DNA of 64,000 nucleotides from Pseudomonadota bacterium (GTDB taxonomy: Bacteria; Pseudomonadota; Alphaproteobacteria; Rhizobiales; Phreatobacteraceae): NCBI GenBank assembly GCA_020161695.1, contig JAIUOO010000012.1:62001-126000 (forward strand), read 5' to 3'. Positions 29,659-40,792 of this stretch are shown piece after piece. The first letter of the stretch is position 1, and every line of letters starts with the position of its first letter. The position numbers and the translations under genes are program-made. Under the pieces are notes generated by a model. It worked only from the letters and a program-made list of their open reading frames with translations, made no database searches and had not been told where the DNA came from.

Positions 29659-31842
29659 CTAGGTGACCCGCGGTTCACTTGCCTCGGGCAGCGCCGCGAG
29701 CAGGGCGATCAGCGCGCGGTCGTGCAGAACCAGCATGGTTTCCCGCCCCGACAGCCAGGCGCGGGCGTCCTCGACGGACTGGGCATCGGTGAGCTTGGCT
29801 TCGGCGATGACCCGGTCGGTGTCGATCTTGCCCCTGACGCGCGGCGCAGGGATCTGGATGATCTGCTGATGCAGATCGCGGAACGCGATGTCGCCGTGGA
29901 TCAGGTCGAGCGCCTTGTGGTTCTCCAGATCGAGCGCCTCGAATTCCTGGCCGAGCTTCCAGGCCCGCTCCGCGATCGGCGGAGGGGCCGATTCCTCGGG
30001 GATCAGCAGCAGCCGCATGCGGCGGAGGGCCCAGCCGAAGCCGGCGGAGGCGGAGGCCCAGGACGTCGGGATGGCGAGCCAGAGGCCGACAATCGTCGGC
30101 GACATCCAGGCGAAGATATAGGGCGAGATCGAGAAGGCGGCGATCGCGGCGACGATGCCGAGGGCGGTGTGCCGCCAGTGTCGCTGGACGATGGCGCGGA
30201 AGGGAATCGAGCCGTCGTCCCGGCGCTGCGTCTTCCAGCCGGTGTCGCGCCCGGAAATGATCGAGAAGACCGAACTCGACTGGATCAGCATCATCACCGG
30301 TGCGATCAGCGCCGAGAGGATGATCTCCAGCACGGTGGAGATGGTCAGCATGATCGCGCCGCCACTGCCGCGCCGCGCCGGGCCGTTCAACAGGGTGACG
30401 AACCAGCCGAAGACCTTGGGCGCCAGCAGGATGCCCATGGTGATCAGGAACAGATTGTAGGCGCGCTCGGAATCGAAGACCGGCCAGGCCGGGAACAGCG
30501 TGAACTGGTTGGTGAAATATTCCGGGCGGATGAAGGCGGCCTGCAAGGCGAGCAACAGGCCGATGAGCAGCTGGACGAACCAGAGCGGGCTCGACACATA
30601 GCTCATGATGCCGGTGGCGAGATGCTGCCGCGTCGCCCAGTGCAGGCCCTTGGCGCCGATGACCCGGCTGTGCTGAAGGTTGCCCTGGCACCAGCGGCGG
30701 TCGCGGATGGCAAGGTCCATCAGCGAAGGCGGGCTTTCCTCGTAGGATCCGTCGAGATGGGTCAGCATGTAGACGGCATAGCCGCGCCGCCGGATCAGGC
30801 CGGCCTCGACGAAGTCGTGGCTCAGGATGTGACCGCCGAAGGGCGGCTTGCCCGGAAGGTCCGGGAGCCCGGCGGACGACGCGAAGGCCTCCATGCGGAT
30901 GATGGCGTTGTGGCCCCAGTAATTGCTGTCCCGGCCGGACCAGACGGCAAGACCCGCCGCGCAGACGGGTCCATAGACACGCGCGGCGAACTGCTGGAGC
31001 CGCGCGATCAGCGTGTTGCGGTTGATGAGCCGGGGCAGCGTCTGGATGATGCCGGAATCCGGGTCCTTCTCCATCGCGTCGGCGAGCGCGACAATCGTCT
31101 CGCCGGTCATGACGCTGTCGGCATCGAGCACGATCATATGGGCGTAGTTGCCGCCCCATTGCGTGACGAAATCGGCGATGTTGCCGGCCTTGCGCGCCGT
31201 GTTCTTGGGGCGATGACGGTAATAGACGCCGACGTCCGGCAGCCGCTCGCGCAGGGCGACGAAAGCACGCTCCTCGGCGATCCAGATGTCGGGATCGGTC
31301 GTGTCCGACAGGAAGAAGAAGTCGAAGGATGCGCCATGGCCGGTGGCGATGACGTCCTCGGCGATGGCTTGCACCGTGCCGAAGACCCTGGCCGGGCTCT
31401 CATTGTAGATCGGCATGACCAGCGCCGTGCGCTCGGTCAGGGCATCCGGGAGCACCGGCTTGCGGTTGAGGCCGTTCCACAACAGGTGTCCGAGTCCGAG
31501 CAGGCCCGTAGTGAAGGCCAGCCCGATCCACGAGAAATTGATGACGAACAGGATGAGGAAGGCCCATTCCAGCAGCGTCACGCCGCCAGCCTCGACCACC
31601 TTGTACATCTGCCAGGCGCCGAATCCCGTGATCGCCGCCATGCCGCCGAAGGCGACGAGGCGGGAGAAGGCAGGCTTGCGCCAGAGCTCCGGCGCAAGGC
31701 GCGGCCGCCGCTCGGCCCGGTTCCACCGGCGCAGCGACTGGGCGGGCATGGCGAGCGGGGCATGCGCAGGCATGGCGGCGCGTTCGCGGGCGACCGGCTG
31801 AACTGCCGGCCGTTCGGTCAGGGCGTCCATCGATAGAGCCAT
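29659..31842 (-). CDS. opgH: Osmoregulated periplasmic glucan glucosyltransferase OpgH/MdoH
   Basis: A 727-residue inner-membrane GT2 enzyme that polymerises UDP-glucose into the beta-1,2 glucan backbone. N-terminal helices (about 60-125) precede the GT2 domain: LVMPIYNESPARVFGTVQAI, FFLSDTTDP, VLDADSVMTGE, a D of the LSHDFVEAG motif, and RRWCQGN (QxxRW-type). Several C-terminal helices follow (from about 405). The reading frame overlaps the end of opgG by 25 bases, so translation is coupled. No opgC, ndv or other glucan-decorating gene is adjacent. Confidence 0.95.
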   Translation of the reverse strand: MALSMDALTERPAVQPVARERAAMPAHAPLAMPAQSLRRWNRAERRPRLAPELWRKPAFSRLVAFGGMAAITGFGAWQMYKVVEAGGVTLLEWAFLILFVINFSWIGLAFTTGLLGLGHLLWNGLNRKPVLPDALTERTALVMPIYNESPARVFGTVQAIAEDVIATGHGASFDFFFLSDTTDPDIWIAEERAFVALRERLPDVGVYYRHRPKNTARKAGNIADFVTQWGGNYAHMIVLDADSVMTGETIVALADAMEKDPDSGIIQTLPRLINRNTLIARLQQFAARVYGPVCAAGLAVWSGRDSNYWGHNAIIRMEAFASSAGLPDLPGKPPFGGHILSHDFVEAGLIRRRGYAVYMLTHLDGSYEESPPSLMDLAIRDRRWCQGNLQHSRVIGAKGLHWATRQHLATGIMSYVSSPLWFVQLLIGLLLALQAAFIRPEYFTNQFTLFPAWPVFDSERAYNLFLITMGILLAPKVFGWFVTLLNGPARRGSGGAIMLTISTVLEIILSALIAPVMMLIQSSSVFSIISGRDTGWKTQRRDDGSIPFRAIVQRHWRHTALGIVAAIAAFSISPYIFAWMSPTIVGLWLAIPTSWASASAGFGWALRRMRLLLIPEESAPPPIAERAWKLGQEFEALDLENHKALDLIHGDIAFRDLHQQIIQIPAPRVRGKIDTDRVIAEAKLTDAQSVEDARAWLSGRETMLVLHDRALIALLAALPEASEPRVT

Positions 31843-33371
31843 GTCTCGCTTTGCGCCTGTCCTTCGCGCTCCAGAACCAGCCTCAGTTCCACCTGATTGG
31901 CGGTCTCCGGGTCAAGATCGAATGCGACGCGAAAGAGTTTTACTTCGGGGACCAGCCGGCCATCGACGCCGAGCACCCTGCCACGCTGATTGGTGAGATT
32001 GGGTCGAAGATTCTGCGCCTTTGCCGGATCGGCGAAGTCGTCGGAGGAGAAGTCGACGAGGAAGCGCCGCCGGCGGCCGCCTCCGGGCGCGCGGCCGGTG
32101 CGCGTCGCGGAGACCCACGCGACCTGCGGTCGTTCGGGCGGCGACCAGCACCAGTGCATGCGGTAGGTGAAGGAATGCTCGGTGCCCCGGCCGAGCGGCG
32201 CGCGCGGGCGCCAGTAGGCTAGGATGTTGCGGTTCATCTCGTCGTTGACGGGGATCTCGACGAGTTGAACCTGCCCCTGACCCCATTCGCCGAGCGGCTC
32301 GATCCAGACGCTCGGCCGCCGTTCGAAACGGCCGTCGAGGTCGTTGAAAGCCTCGAAGCGCCGGTCGCGCTGCAACAGGCCGAAGCCGCGCGGATTCTGA
32401 TCGACGAAGGCCGCGATCTGCAGCGTGTCGGGGTTCTGGACGGGCCGCCAGATCCATTCGCCGTTGCCGTTCCAGATCTGCAGGCCGTTGGTGTCGTGGA
32501 CGGCGCCGCGCACGTCGTCGATGTTGATGCGGTCGTTGGGGGCGAAGAGATAGTTCGCCGTCATCGGCGCGATGCCGACATGGGCAAGGTCGGCGCGCGG
32601 GAATAGCGTCGCCTCGACATCGCAGACGGTGACATCGCCGGGCCGGATGGAGAAGCGGTAGAGCCCGGTGACGTTCTCCGAGTCGAGCAGGCCGTGGACC
32701 ACGAGGCTCGATCCGCCGGGGCCGGGACGCTCGATCCAGAAGGCGCGGAACGAGGGGAATTCCTCGCCCTGCGCCTCGGCGACGTTGAGGGTGAGGCCGC
32801 GGGCCATGATGCCGAAGGCCTGCCCGCGCGCGAGCGCGCGAAAGAGGCTCGCCCCCTGAAAGACGAGGAACTCGTCGGCGGGATCGGGGCGATTCAGTGC
32901 GGCGAAGGCACGGAAACCGCTGAACGGCACCTGGATGTCGGCGGGCGGCGGGGGAACGCTGCCATAGTCGTACATGTCGGCGGCAAAACGCTGGTCGCGG
33001 ATAATGCCGCCATCGACGGTGCGGATCGTCACGGGCGTCGTGAAGACGTTGCCGGCGGGCAGGAGGTCGAGCGTGAATCCGCGATTCTCGCCAGCCCAGA
33101 TGCGCCGCTCGGGCTTGAAGCGAATCTGCCGGTATTGCTCGAGGTTGAGCTGGGCGAAGCCGCGAGGGATTTCGGCACGCGGCGCCTGGAACGGGGCACG
33201 CGAAACCTCGCGCGCGAAATCGATCAGCGCGTCCCGCGAGATCGCCTGCCCGTCCGACACGGCAGCCTGCGCGGTCTGGAGCGCGGTCTGCTGGGCGAAG
33301 GCTGAGCGGGCCGACGCCATCAGGGCGGGCGCGGCCAGAAGGGATGTGAGGAGGGTGCGGCGGCTCGGCAT
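31818..33371 (-). CDS. opgG: Periplasmic glucan biosynthesis protein OpgG/MdoG
   Basis: 517 residues from the ATG at 33371. The signal peptide begins MPSRRTLLTSLLAAPALMAS, Tat-like, with cleavage near SAFA|QQ. The mature protein starts with a helix then LIDFAREVSRAPFQAP and carries MYDYGSVPPPPADIQVPFSG, VFQGASLFRALARGQAFGIM and MTANYLFAPNDRINIDDVRG, all classic OpgG. It acts in the periplasm on the growing glucan. Upstream extension to 33482 lacks support. No strong ribosome-binding site was seen. Confidence 0.95.
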   Translation of the reverse strand: MPSRRTLLTSLLAAPALMASARSAFAQQTALQTAQAAVSDGQAISRDALIDFAREVSRAPFQAPRAEIPRGFAQLNLEQYRQIRFKPERRIWAGENRGFTLDLLPAGNVFTTPVTIRTVDGGIIRDQRFAADMYDYGSVPPPPADIQVPFSGFRAFAALNRPDPADEFLVFQGASLFRALARGQAFGIMARGLTLNVAEAQGEEFPSFRAFWIERPGPGGSSLVVHGLLDSENVTGLYRFSIRPGDVTVCDVEATLFPRADLAHVGIAPMTANYLFAPNDRINIDDVRGAVHDTNGLQIWNGNGEWIWRPVQNPDTLQIAAFVDQNPRGFGLLQRDRRFEAFNDLDGRFERRPSVWIEPLGEWGQGQVQLVEIPVNDEMNRNILAYWRPRAPLGRGTEHSFTYRMHWCWSPPERPQVAWVSATRTGRAPGGGRRRRFLVDFSSDDFADPAKAQNLRPNLTNQRGRVLGVDGRLVPEVKLFRVAFDLDPETANQVELRLVLEREGQAQSETWLYRWTP

Positions 33372-33478
33372 GAAGCGGTCGGTCGGCGGTTCTTTCGGGC
33401 GGGCCCGGCCCCCGGTCGGCGGGCATGCGCTGGAGGCAGGTGGGGTTATAGACGAATTCGAGGCGAAGACGAGGGACT

Positions 33479-34411
33479 TCACTCCACTTCGCGCCGGCGC
33501 AGCATGGGCAGAATGTCTGGCGGAGCTGTGGCGGCGATGAGGCCGACAAGGACAAGGGCCATGCCTGCGAGATGGAAGGCACGGAACTCCTCGCCGAGGA
33601 AGATCACGGCCATGCCGACCCCATAGACGGGCAGCAGGTAGAGGAAGCAGGACGTGATCGACGGCCCGACGACCTTCACACCGTACTGGTAGAGCGAGAA
33701 GGCACCGACGGCCGAGAACAGCGCCAGTGCCACCACGCCGAGCCAGATCCGGCCGGTATCGGGCCAGCCTCCCTGCGTCGCCAGTTCGACCAGCGCGAAA
33801 GGCGCGAGCACAGCCGTTCCCGCGAGGGCGATGGCGGCGAACAGGGTCAAGGTCGGTATGGCGGTCAGCCGGTCGTTCTTCAGCACGAGCGAATAGACCG
33901 CCCAGGCTAGGGCGGCGGCCGCCATGCCGATGTCGCCGGGATTGAGATCAAGGCGCGCGAGCGAGCCGAGATCGCCCCGGAGGACGATCACGGCGACGCC
34001 CAGCATGGCGAGCGCGACACCGCCGAGCCGCGCCAGCGGCAGCCGGCGCCCCCAGGCCGCCGCCTCGATCAGAAGGACGAGAACGGGCGAGGTCGTGTAG
34101 ATCAGCGTGCCGTTGGTCGCCGTCGTCATGCCGAGGGCCCAGTAGACGCCTGCACCGCATATCCCCATGCCGAGAAAGCCCAGCAGCAGGATACGTCGCC
34201 ATGACATGACCAGGCGCTCACGCTCGGCAGCGAGCGAACCCCAGGTGAACGGCAACAGCAGGATGGCGGCGACGCCCCAGCGCAGCGCGGCGAGCGTGAA
34301 GGGCGGAACGGCATCGCCCATGGCACGGGCAATGACCAGATTGGACGAAAACAGCAGCGGCATGACAAGCAGCAGCAGGTAGGCGCGCTTTGCCTCGCTC
34401 GTTGTCGCCAT
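33479..34411 (-). CDS. EamA-family (DMT) transporter
   Basis: A 310-residue protein with ten hydrophobic segments in two EamA halves (about 10-145 and 160-300). Markers are FTLAALRWGVAAILLLPFTW, then TNGTLIYTTSPVLVLLIEAA, and in the second half SITSCFLYLLPVYGVGMAVI followed by FLGEEF. Members export metabolites or amino acids; the substrate is not predictable. The ATG at 34411 (MATTSEAKR) is chosen over one 45 bases upstream because of a GGCGGG at usable spacing. Confidence 0.85.
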   Translation of the reverse strand: MATTSEAKRAYLLLLVMPLLFSSNLVIARAMGDAVPPFTLAALRWGVAAILLLPFTWGSLAAERERLVMSWRRILLLGFLGMGICGAGVYWALGMTTATNGTLIYTTSPVLVLLIEAAAWGRRLPLARLGGVALAMLGVAVIVLRGDLGSLARLDLNPGDIGMAAAALAWAVYSLVLKNDRLTAIPTLTLFAAIALAGTAVLAPFALVELATQGGWPDTGRIWLGVVALALFSAVGAFSLYQYGVKVVGPSITSCFLYLLPVYGVGMAVIFLGEEFRAFHLAGMALVLVGLIAATAPPDILPMLRRREVE

Positions 34412-34563
34412 GATTCCCGCCCCGGAGGCATTCCCCCTCTCGCTGACAGCAAGCATGCCGGCGGTACTCTGGCAAGCGGGTGCGATTCATGGCTGCGGCG
34501 CAACCCCGGTGCTGCTGGATCGCAGGTCGGCGACCTATCGTCCGCGCCCTATCAAATGGGGGA

Positions 34564-35487
34564 ATGCAGGTGCTGACGCGATTGCGGGCGCTCGCGGCCG
34601 ACGGGCCGGTCGTTCTGACGCTTGGCGTTGTGGCGGGACTTGCGCTCCCGCCGCTGGCCGACGCCGTGCGACCGCTGCTGACGGCCTGTGTCTTCGTCTT
34701 CGTTGCGGGCACGTTCCTCCGGCTGGATGGCGCGTCGGTTCTGGCGGCGCTGAAGAACCCGCGTTTCGGCATTGTCCTGCCTTTCGCCGCGATCGTGCTG
34801 ACGCCGCTGGCCGTGGCCCAGGGGGCGGCCGCGATCGGCTGGACGGGCCCGCTCGCGGCGGCGCTCGTGCTCAGCCTTGCCGCACCGCCGTCGAGCGCCA
34901 ACGCTGCGATCGCCCGGATGCTGGGCGCGACGGGATCGATCGCCTTCGTCGTCACGACGGTCGCGACCTTCGCCGTCCCGCTGTCGGCGCCGCTCGTCAT
35001 GATGCTGTCGGGATCAACACAGGCGAACCTGTCGCCGGCCGATCTCGCCGTCCGCCTGTTCCTGTTGCTCGGCGCTGCCGGCGGGTTGACGCTTATCCTC
35101 AGACGCTTCGCGCCCCGTTTCGTCGAGGACAATGGCGGCCTGTTCGACCGCGTGGTGGTCGCAGCCCTGTTCGTGTTCGCCATGGCGACGATGAGCGGCG
35201 TGCCGCGGCTGTTCTGGGCCGATCCGGCAACGGTGCTGCTGACGGTCGTGGTCGCCTATGCCGCGAACGTCATCCTCGCGCTGGGCTTCGCGCTGGCTTC
35301 GCCCGGTCAGCTTGCCGATCGCATCGAGATCGGGCTGACCATGGGCAACCGCAACGTCGGGTTGATCTGGGCGGCGCTCGGCAGCGGCATCGACCCATTC
35401 GTCGCGCTCTACTTCGCCGCCGCGCAGTTTCCGATCTTCACGACGCCGCTGCTGATCCGGCTGCTGCGCCGGCCGCGACCGGTCTAG
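34564..35487 (+). CDS. Bile acid:sodium symporter (BASS)-like membrane protein
   Basis: About 307 residues with eight to ten hydrophobic segments. LVLSLAAPPSSANAAIARML and the crossover-like segment IEIGLTMGNRNVGLIWAALG resemble the two conserved broken-helix regions of BASS/ASBT-fold transporters. The start is uncertain: ATG 34564 or GTG 34570, the latter better placed behind GGGGG. Its TAG stop overlaps the stop of the convergent acyl-CoA synthetase gene (shared CTAG). Substrate unknown; a BASS annotation is by fold pattern only. Confidence 0.68.
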   Translation: MQVLTRLRALAADGPVVLTLGVVAGLALPPLADAVRPLLTACVFVFVAGTFLRLDGASVLAALKNPRFGIVLPFAAIVLTPLAVAQGAAAIGWTGPLAAALVLSLAAPPSSANAAIARMLGATGSIAFVVTTVATFAVPLSAPLVMMLSGSTQANLSPADLAVRLFLLLGAAGGLTLILRRFAPRFVEDNGGLFDRVVVAALFVFAMATMSGVPRLFWADPATVLLTVVVAYAANVILALGFALASPGQLADRIEIGLTMGNRNVGLIWAALGSGIDPFVALYFAAAQFPIFTTPLLIRLLRRPRPV

Positions 35488-37142
35488 CCGACCGCCTTGA
35501 TCTCGCTGCGGAGCTCGGCCCGCGAGAGCTTGCCGACCGGCGTCTTCGGCAGGCTGTCGCGGAATTCCAGCGCCGCCGGCATTTCGTGCTTGCCGACCTT
35601 GTCCTTCAGGAAGACCTGCAACTCCTCCAGCGTAAAGGGCTTGGCGCCCTCGCGCAGCGTGACGAAGGCCTTGGCTGCCTCGCCGCGATAGCTGTCCGGC
35701 ACGCCGAGCACGATGACCTCGGCGACGGCCGGATGCTCGTAGACGACCTGCTCTATCATCTGCGGATAGACGTTGAAGCCGCCGGAAATGATCATGTCCT
35801 TCTTGCGGTCGACGATGAAGAAGAACCCGTCCTCGTCCATGAAGCCGATATCGCCGGTGAGAAACCAGCCGTCGGCGTAGGAGGCCTTCGATTCCTCCGG
35901 CTTGTTCCAGTAACCGCGGGTGACGTTCGGGCCGCGGATGCGGATCTCGCCGATCTCTCCCGGCGGCAGCACCTTGTGCGGGTCGTCGAGGGCGCAGATG
36001 TCCAGTTCCAGTCCGGGCAGGGGAAGGCCGATGGTGCCGGGCTTGGACAGGCCGGTATTCGGCACGTTGGTGCCTGCCGGCGACGTTTCGGTCATGCCCC
36101 AGCCGCCGGTCAGGCGGAAGCCGGCGCGGCTCTCGAACCGCCGCGCGATCTCGACCGGCAGCGGCGCGCCGCCGGACGCCGCATAGATCAGCGACGACAG
36201 ATCGACGGTTGCGAAACGGGGATGGTTGACCAGCGCGATCCACATGGTCGGAACGCCCGGGAAGATGGTCGCGCGGCGCTTCTCGAAATCGTCGAAAGTC
36301 TGGTCCGGGTCGAAGCGCATGCGCAGCATCAGGCAGGAGCCGCGCGTCAGCTGGCGCAGCATGACGCTGGTCAGGGCGTAGATGTGGAACAGCGGCAGGA
36401 CGAGGATGATCTTGTCCTTGGCGGGATCGCCGGTCGGCAGCGCCACCTGCCAGGCGTCATAGATGGATACCGCCGAGGTGAGGTTGCCGTGGCTGAGCAT
36501 GGCGCCCTTCGGCATGCCGGTCGTGCCGCCGGTATATTGCAGCAGGGCGACGTCGTCGGGTTTCACCTCCGGCCAGGCGGCCGGGCGCGCGGCGCCGTCC
36601 ACGAAGGACGAGAAGGTGACGATGCCCGGCTTGTCGGGGATCGGAAGCGTCGGGATGCCGGACGGGCCGAAGGCGGCATCCTCGGTGACGATCAGCCGGT
36701 CGATCAGTCCGGCATCGAAGAGCTTCAGGGCCGTGCCGAACAGCGGGGCGATGTCGGTGGTGACCAGCGTGCGCGCGCCGGCATCCTTCAGCTTGTAGGC
36801 GAGGACGCGTTCGGCATCGAGCGGCGAGAGATGGGCGAGCCGGATGCCGGCCTTGGCTGCGCCGAAGAAGGAGATCGGGTGATAGGGAGTGTTCGGCAGG
36901 TAAAGAGCGACCGTGTCGTTGCGGCCGAGGCCGGCGCGGAGCAGTGCGCCGCCGAAGGCATCGGACCGGCGGCCGAGCTCGGCATAGCTGATGAACTGAT
37001 CGCGGAACTCGAAGGCCGGGCGCTCGTCGAAGCTGGCGGCGGCTTCGTCGACCAGCGTGCCGAGCGTCGTGACGCGGATCGGCGCGTCCCAGCGCACACC
37101 CGGCGGATAGGACTTTTCCCAAGCGAACGGCCTGGATGCCAT
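35484..37142 (-). CDS. fadD: Long-chain fatty acid--CoA ligase (AMP-forming)
   Basis: A 552-residue ANL-superfamily enzyme. Motifs in order: the P-loop YTGGTTGMPKGAMLSHGN (about 215), IFPGVPTMW, GWGMTETSP, the YADGWFLTGDIG adenylate-binding Asp, the hinge DRKKDMIISGGFNVYP and the catalytic Lys in KTPVGKLSRAELR. It activates a carboxylic acid to acyl-CoA with ATP. The ATG at 37142 follows GGGAGGAATTCCGC. Long-chain specificity is the usual call for this subfamily, but other acids are possible. Confidence 0.88.
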   Translation of the reverse strand: MASRPFAWEKSYPPGVRWDAPIRVTTLGTLVDEAAASFDERPAFEFRDQFISYAELGRRSDAFGGALLRAGLGRNDTVALYLPNTPYHPISFFGAAKAGIRLAHLSPLDAERVLAYKLKDAGARTLVTTDIAPLFGTALKLFDAGLIDRLIVTEDAAFGPSGIPTLPIPDKPGIVTFSSFVDGAARPAAWPEVKPDDVALLQYTGGTTGMPKGAMLSHGNLTSAVSIYDAWQVALPTGDPAKDKIILVLPLFHIYALTSVMLRQLTRGSCLMLRMRFDPDQTFDDFEKRRATIFPGVPTMWIALVNHPRFATVDLSSLIYAASGGAPLPVEIARRFESRAGFRLTGGWGMTETSPAGTNVPNTGLSKPGTIGLPLPGLELDICALDDPHKVLPPGEIGEIRIRGPNVTRGYWNKPEESKASYADGWFLTGDIGFMDEDGFFFIVDRKKDMIISGGFNVYPQMIEQVVYEHPAVAEVIVLGVPDSYRGEAAKAFVTLREGAKPFTLEELQVFLKDKVGKHEMPAALEFRDSLPKTPVGKLSRAELRSEIKAVG

Positions 37143-37244
37143 GCGGAATTCCTCCCTGACCGGCGGATGTTTCCGGACAGCCCGGGCTCCGCTCTTGTTC
37201 TGGATGTTGGACGACCGCTCACGCGGCGCGCGCAAACCGGCGGG

Positions 37245-38102
37245 TCAGCGCACTGCCAGCCTTTGTCCGTCGAAAACGGCCGGTTTGCAATTCACACCTG
37301 CGGAGGAGAGCGTCGCGCAGAGGCGTGTTGCGGCGTTGGCATTGGAAAGCGGGCCGACCACGAGCCGCAGTTCGACCGCTCCCTGGCGTCCTTCCTGCAC
37401 GGCGACCACCGGGCGCAGCCCCTCCATGATCGGGCCATGCTGGTTGCGGAACTGCTGCCAGCGCGCGCGCAGGGCGTCCATGGTGGCTTCGCCTGCGATG
37501 TCGACGCCGAACTCGGTGCGGATGGCGGTGGAGTCCTGGGTGTCGGGCGGTGCGGCGGCGGCCTGGTTCGGCGGCGGGCTCGGCACGGGTGCGGTGGCGG
37601 GCGCGGGCTGGGCGGCTGCCGGTGCGGTGGCGGTAACAGGGGCCGGTGGCTGAACTGCGGAGGCGGGTGGTGGCGCGGCCTCGATGACGCGAACCGGCCG
37701 CGGCTGGGCCGGCTCCGATCGTGGAATGGATGCTGTCACGTCGCCCACCGTGCGCTCGACGGCGGCAAGCCGGTCGATCAGCGCCTCGCGCTCCGCAGCC
37801 ATGAGCCGCAGCTGGTCGGCGAGCCGGCGGGTCTCATAGACAAGCATCGGGTCGGCGGCAGGCTGGCGGGGCGGCTCGGCGCGTTGCGCCACCTGAACCG
37901 GCGGCGAGGGCGCAAACAGCCGCGCGACGCGCTGCGAACCAGCCTCGGTACGCGTCGCGATGATGGCCGCGGAGACCATGAACAGCGCAACGCCGGCCCA
38001 GGTCATCAGGCGCGACATGAGACGCCGCGGCGGCTCGTCGGTCAGTCCGTCGAGCTTCGCGGTCAGTTCGGCATCGTCCTTGTCGCGGCTGGCCTTGAGC
38101 AT
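37245..38102 (-). CDS. Membrane-anchored SPOR-like protein
   Basis: 285 residues: cytoplasmic N terminus (KASRDKDDAELTAKLDGL), one transmembrane helix (about 33-50, WAGVALFMVSAAIIAT), a coiled segment LRLMAAEREALIDRLAAVER, a Pro/Ala-rich periplasmic linker (about 130-190), and a C-terminal domain with LRLVVGPLSNANAATRLCAT followed by LSSAGVNCKPAVFDGQRLAV, the pattern of a SPOR peptidoglycan-binding fold. Such bitopic proteins sit at division sites. Likely envelope function; not assigned to a named gene. Confidence 0.7.
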   Translation of the reverse strand: MLKASRDKDDAELTAKLDGLTDEPPRRLMSRLMTWAGVALFMVSAAIIATRTEAGSQRVARLFAPSPPVQVAQRAEPPRQPAADPMLVYETRRLADQLRLMAAEREALIDRLAAVERTVGDVTASIPRSEPAQPRPVRVIEAAPPPASAVQPPAPVTATAPAAAQPAPATAPVPSPPPNQAAAAPPDTQDSTAIRTEFGVDIAGEATMDALRARWQQFRNQHGPIMEGLRPVVAVQEGRQGAVELRLVVGPLSNANAATRLCATLSSAGVNCKPAVFDGQRLAVR

Positions 38103-38154
38103 GGCGCGTCAGATGTCGCTGATTCGACGGTCCAACGTCCATCGGGACGATCGA

Positions 38155-38601
38155 TCAGCCCCGGCCGCGATAGGGCGCGACGCCCTGCTCCGGGATCCAG
38201 ACGCCGCGCGGCGGCTCGCCGGTCTGCCAGAACACGTCGATGGGAATGCCCCCGCGCGGATACCAGTAGCCGCCGATCCTCAGCCAGCGGGGATCGATGA
38301 CGCTGACGAGCTTCTTGCCGATCGCGACCGTGCAGTCCTCGTGGAACGCGCCGTGGTTGCGGAACGAGGTCAGGTACAGCTTCAGCGATTTCGATTCCAC
38401 CAGCCACTGATCGGGAACGAAATCGATGACGAGATGGGCGAAGTCCGGCTGCCCCGTCACCGGGCAGAGCGAGGTGAATTCCGGCGCGACGAAGCGCGTG
38501 ACGTAGTTGGTGTCGGCATGCGGGTTCGGCACGCGGTCGAGTTCCGCCACTTCGGGGGAGGCGGGGGTTTCGACCGCCTTGCCGAGCTTCAGTTCGGTCA
38601 T
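38155..38601 (-). CDS. queF: NADPH-dependent 7-cyano-7-deazaguanine reductase QueF
   Basis: 148 residues, the short (unimodular) type. Catalytic Cys46 lies in [14 protein letters not shown]. The QueF signature ESKSLKLYL (69-77) and the substrate-binding Glu in AFHEDC follow. It reduces preQ0 to preQ1 in queuosine biosynthesis. The ATG at 38601 ([11 protein letters not shown]) is right for the family; an upstream frame to 38805 is antisense overlap with the ankyrin gene region. No other queuosine gene or preQ1 riboswitch was found nearby. Confidence 0.95.
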   Translation of the reverse strand: MTELKLGKAVETPASPEVAELDRVPNPHADTNYVTRFVAPEFTSLCPVTGQPDFAHLVIDFVPDQWLVESKSLKLYLTSFRNHGAFHEDCTVAIGKKLVSVIDPRWLRIGGYWYPRGGIPIDVFWQTGEPPRGVWIPEQGVAPYRGRG

Positions 38602-38782
38602 GGCTGCTTGTCTCCGGTCCTGCCGCGCAAATCCGCGCGGATTTCGCCGCCGGTCCGTGAACTTTGCGCCCCTGCGCCGCCACAGAACACCGACAGCCTG
38701 ATTGGCGCGGGTGATAGCAGATCGACCGCGCGAAGGGGAATGCCGCAGGCGGTGGCCGGCATTCCCGAGAAGAGGAATGCGC

Positions 38783-39328
38783 ATGGCCGCCGCGTCCCTC
38801 GGCACCTATTCCTTCGGCATCGACCATCCGGCCGATCTCGCATTGACGGTCGCCGCCTATAATTGCGCCCCGCTCGGCGTCATCCGGGCGCTGTGCGACG
38901 GCGCGCTGGTCGATGTCGCCAGTTCAAACGGCTTCACGCCGCTGATGTGGGTGGCGTTCCGCTCGGGCATCGGCTTCGACCCGATGGCCTCGGCCCGCTG
39001 GCTTCTGGCCGCGGGCGCCGACGTCAACCGGGTGGGTGGCAACCTGCCGGCCACCGCGCTGACCCTTGCCTGCGAGATGCACAATGCCGAGCTGGTCGGG
39101 CTGCTCCTGCGCAACGGCGCCGATCCGGACCCGCCGCGTCATGTGGATTCCCCCGTTCATTGCGCCTTGCCGGCGGCCGATGTCGTGGCCCTGCTGATTG
39201 CCGCCGGCGCGGACCGCAACCGCATCTACCGGAAGCAGACGGCGCTCGAGCGCTATCTGGAAGGCTGGGCCGATCCGGAATTCGGCGACCCGGACCGGGA
39301 TGCGGCCATGCGGCGGCTGCTCGGGTAA
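38783..39328 (+). CDS. Ankyrin-repeat protein
   Basis: 181 residues with three or four ankyrin-like units, for example [20 protein letters not shown], then [40 protein letters not shown] and [20 protein letters not shown]. No signal peptide, so cytosolic. Start at 38783 because AGAGGA is 6 bases ahead; the ATG at 38777 is too close to it. A protein-protein interaction role is inferred from the repeats; the partner is unknown. Confidence 0.8.
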   Translation: MAAASLGTYSFGIDHPADLALTVAAYNCAPLGVIRALCDGALVDVASSNGFTPLMWVAFRSGIGFDPMASARWLLAAGADVNRVGGNLPATALTLACEMHNAELVGLLLRNGADPDPPRHVDSPVHCALPAADVVALLIAAGADRNRIYRKQTALERYLEGWADPEFGDPDRDAAMRRLLG

Positions 39329-39365
39329 CGGTTCTGGCGGGCGGATGGCTGCAAGCCATGCCGAA

Positions 39366-39394
39366 AAGCCGGCCGGACCTGCCTCCGGCGGCTT
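39366..39394 (+). terminator. Hairpin after ankyrin gene
   Basis: AAGCCGGCCGGA (39366-39377) pairs with TCCGGCGGCTT (39384-39394) with one bulged G and a CCTGCC loop. It lies between the ankyrin gene and eno. It lacks a T-run, so it may be a terminator or a feature of the eno leader. Confidence 0.35.
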
Positions 39395-39417
39395 GAACGG
39401 CCCGGCCCATGCTGTAG

Positions 39418-40740
<1,323 letters not shown>

Positions 40741-40792
40741 TCCCGTCCGCGGGCCGGCGCGAAGGCGCGTCGGCCTCCGACGGCTGAATATG

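Noticed and set aside
38602..38782. preQ1 riboswitch before queF
   Set aside because: No H-type pseudoknot pattern with the expected A-rich tail was found in the leader.
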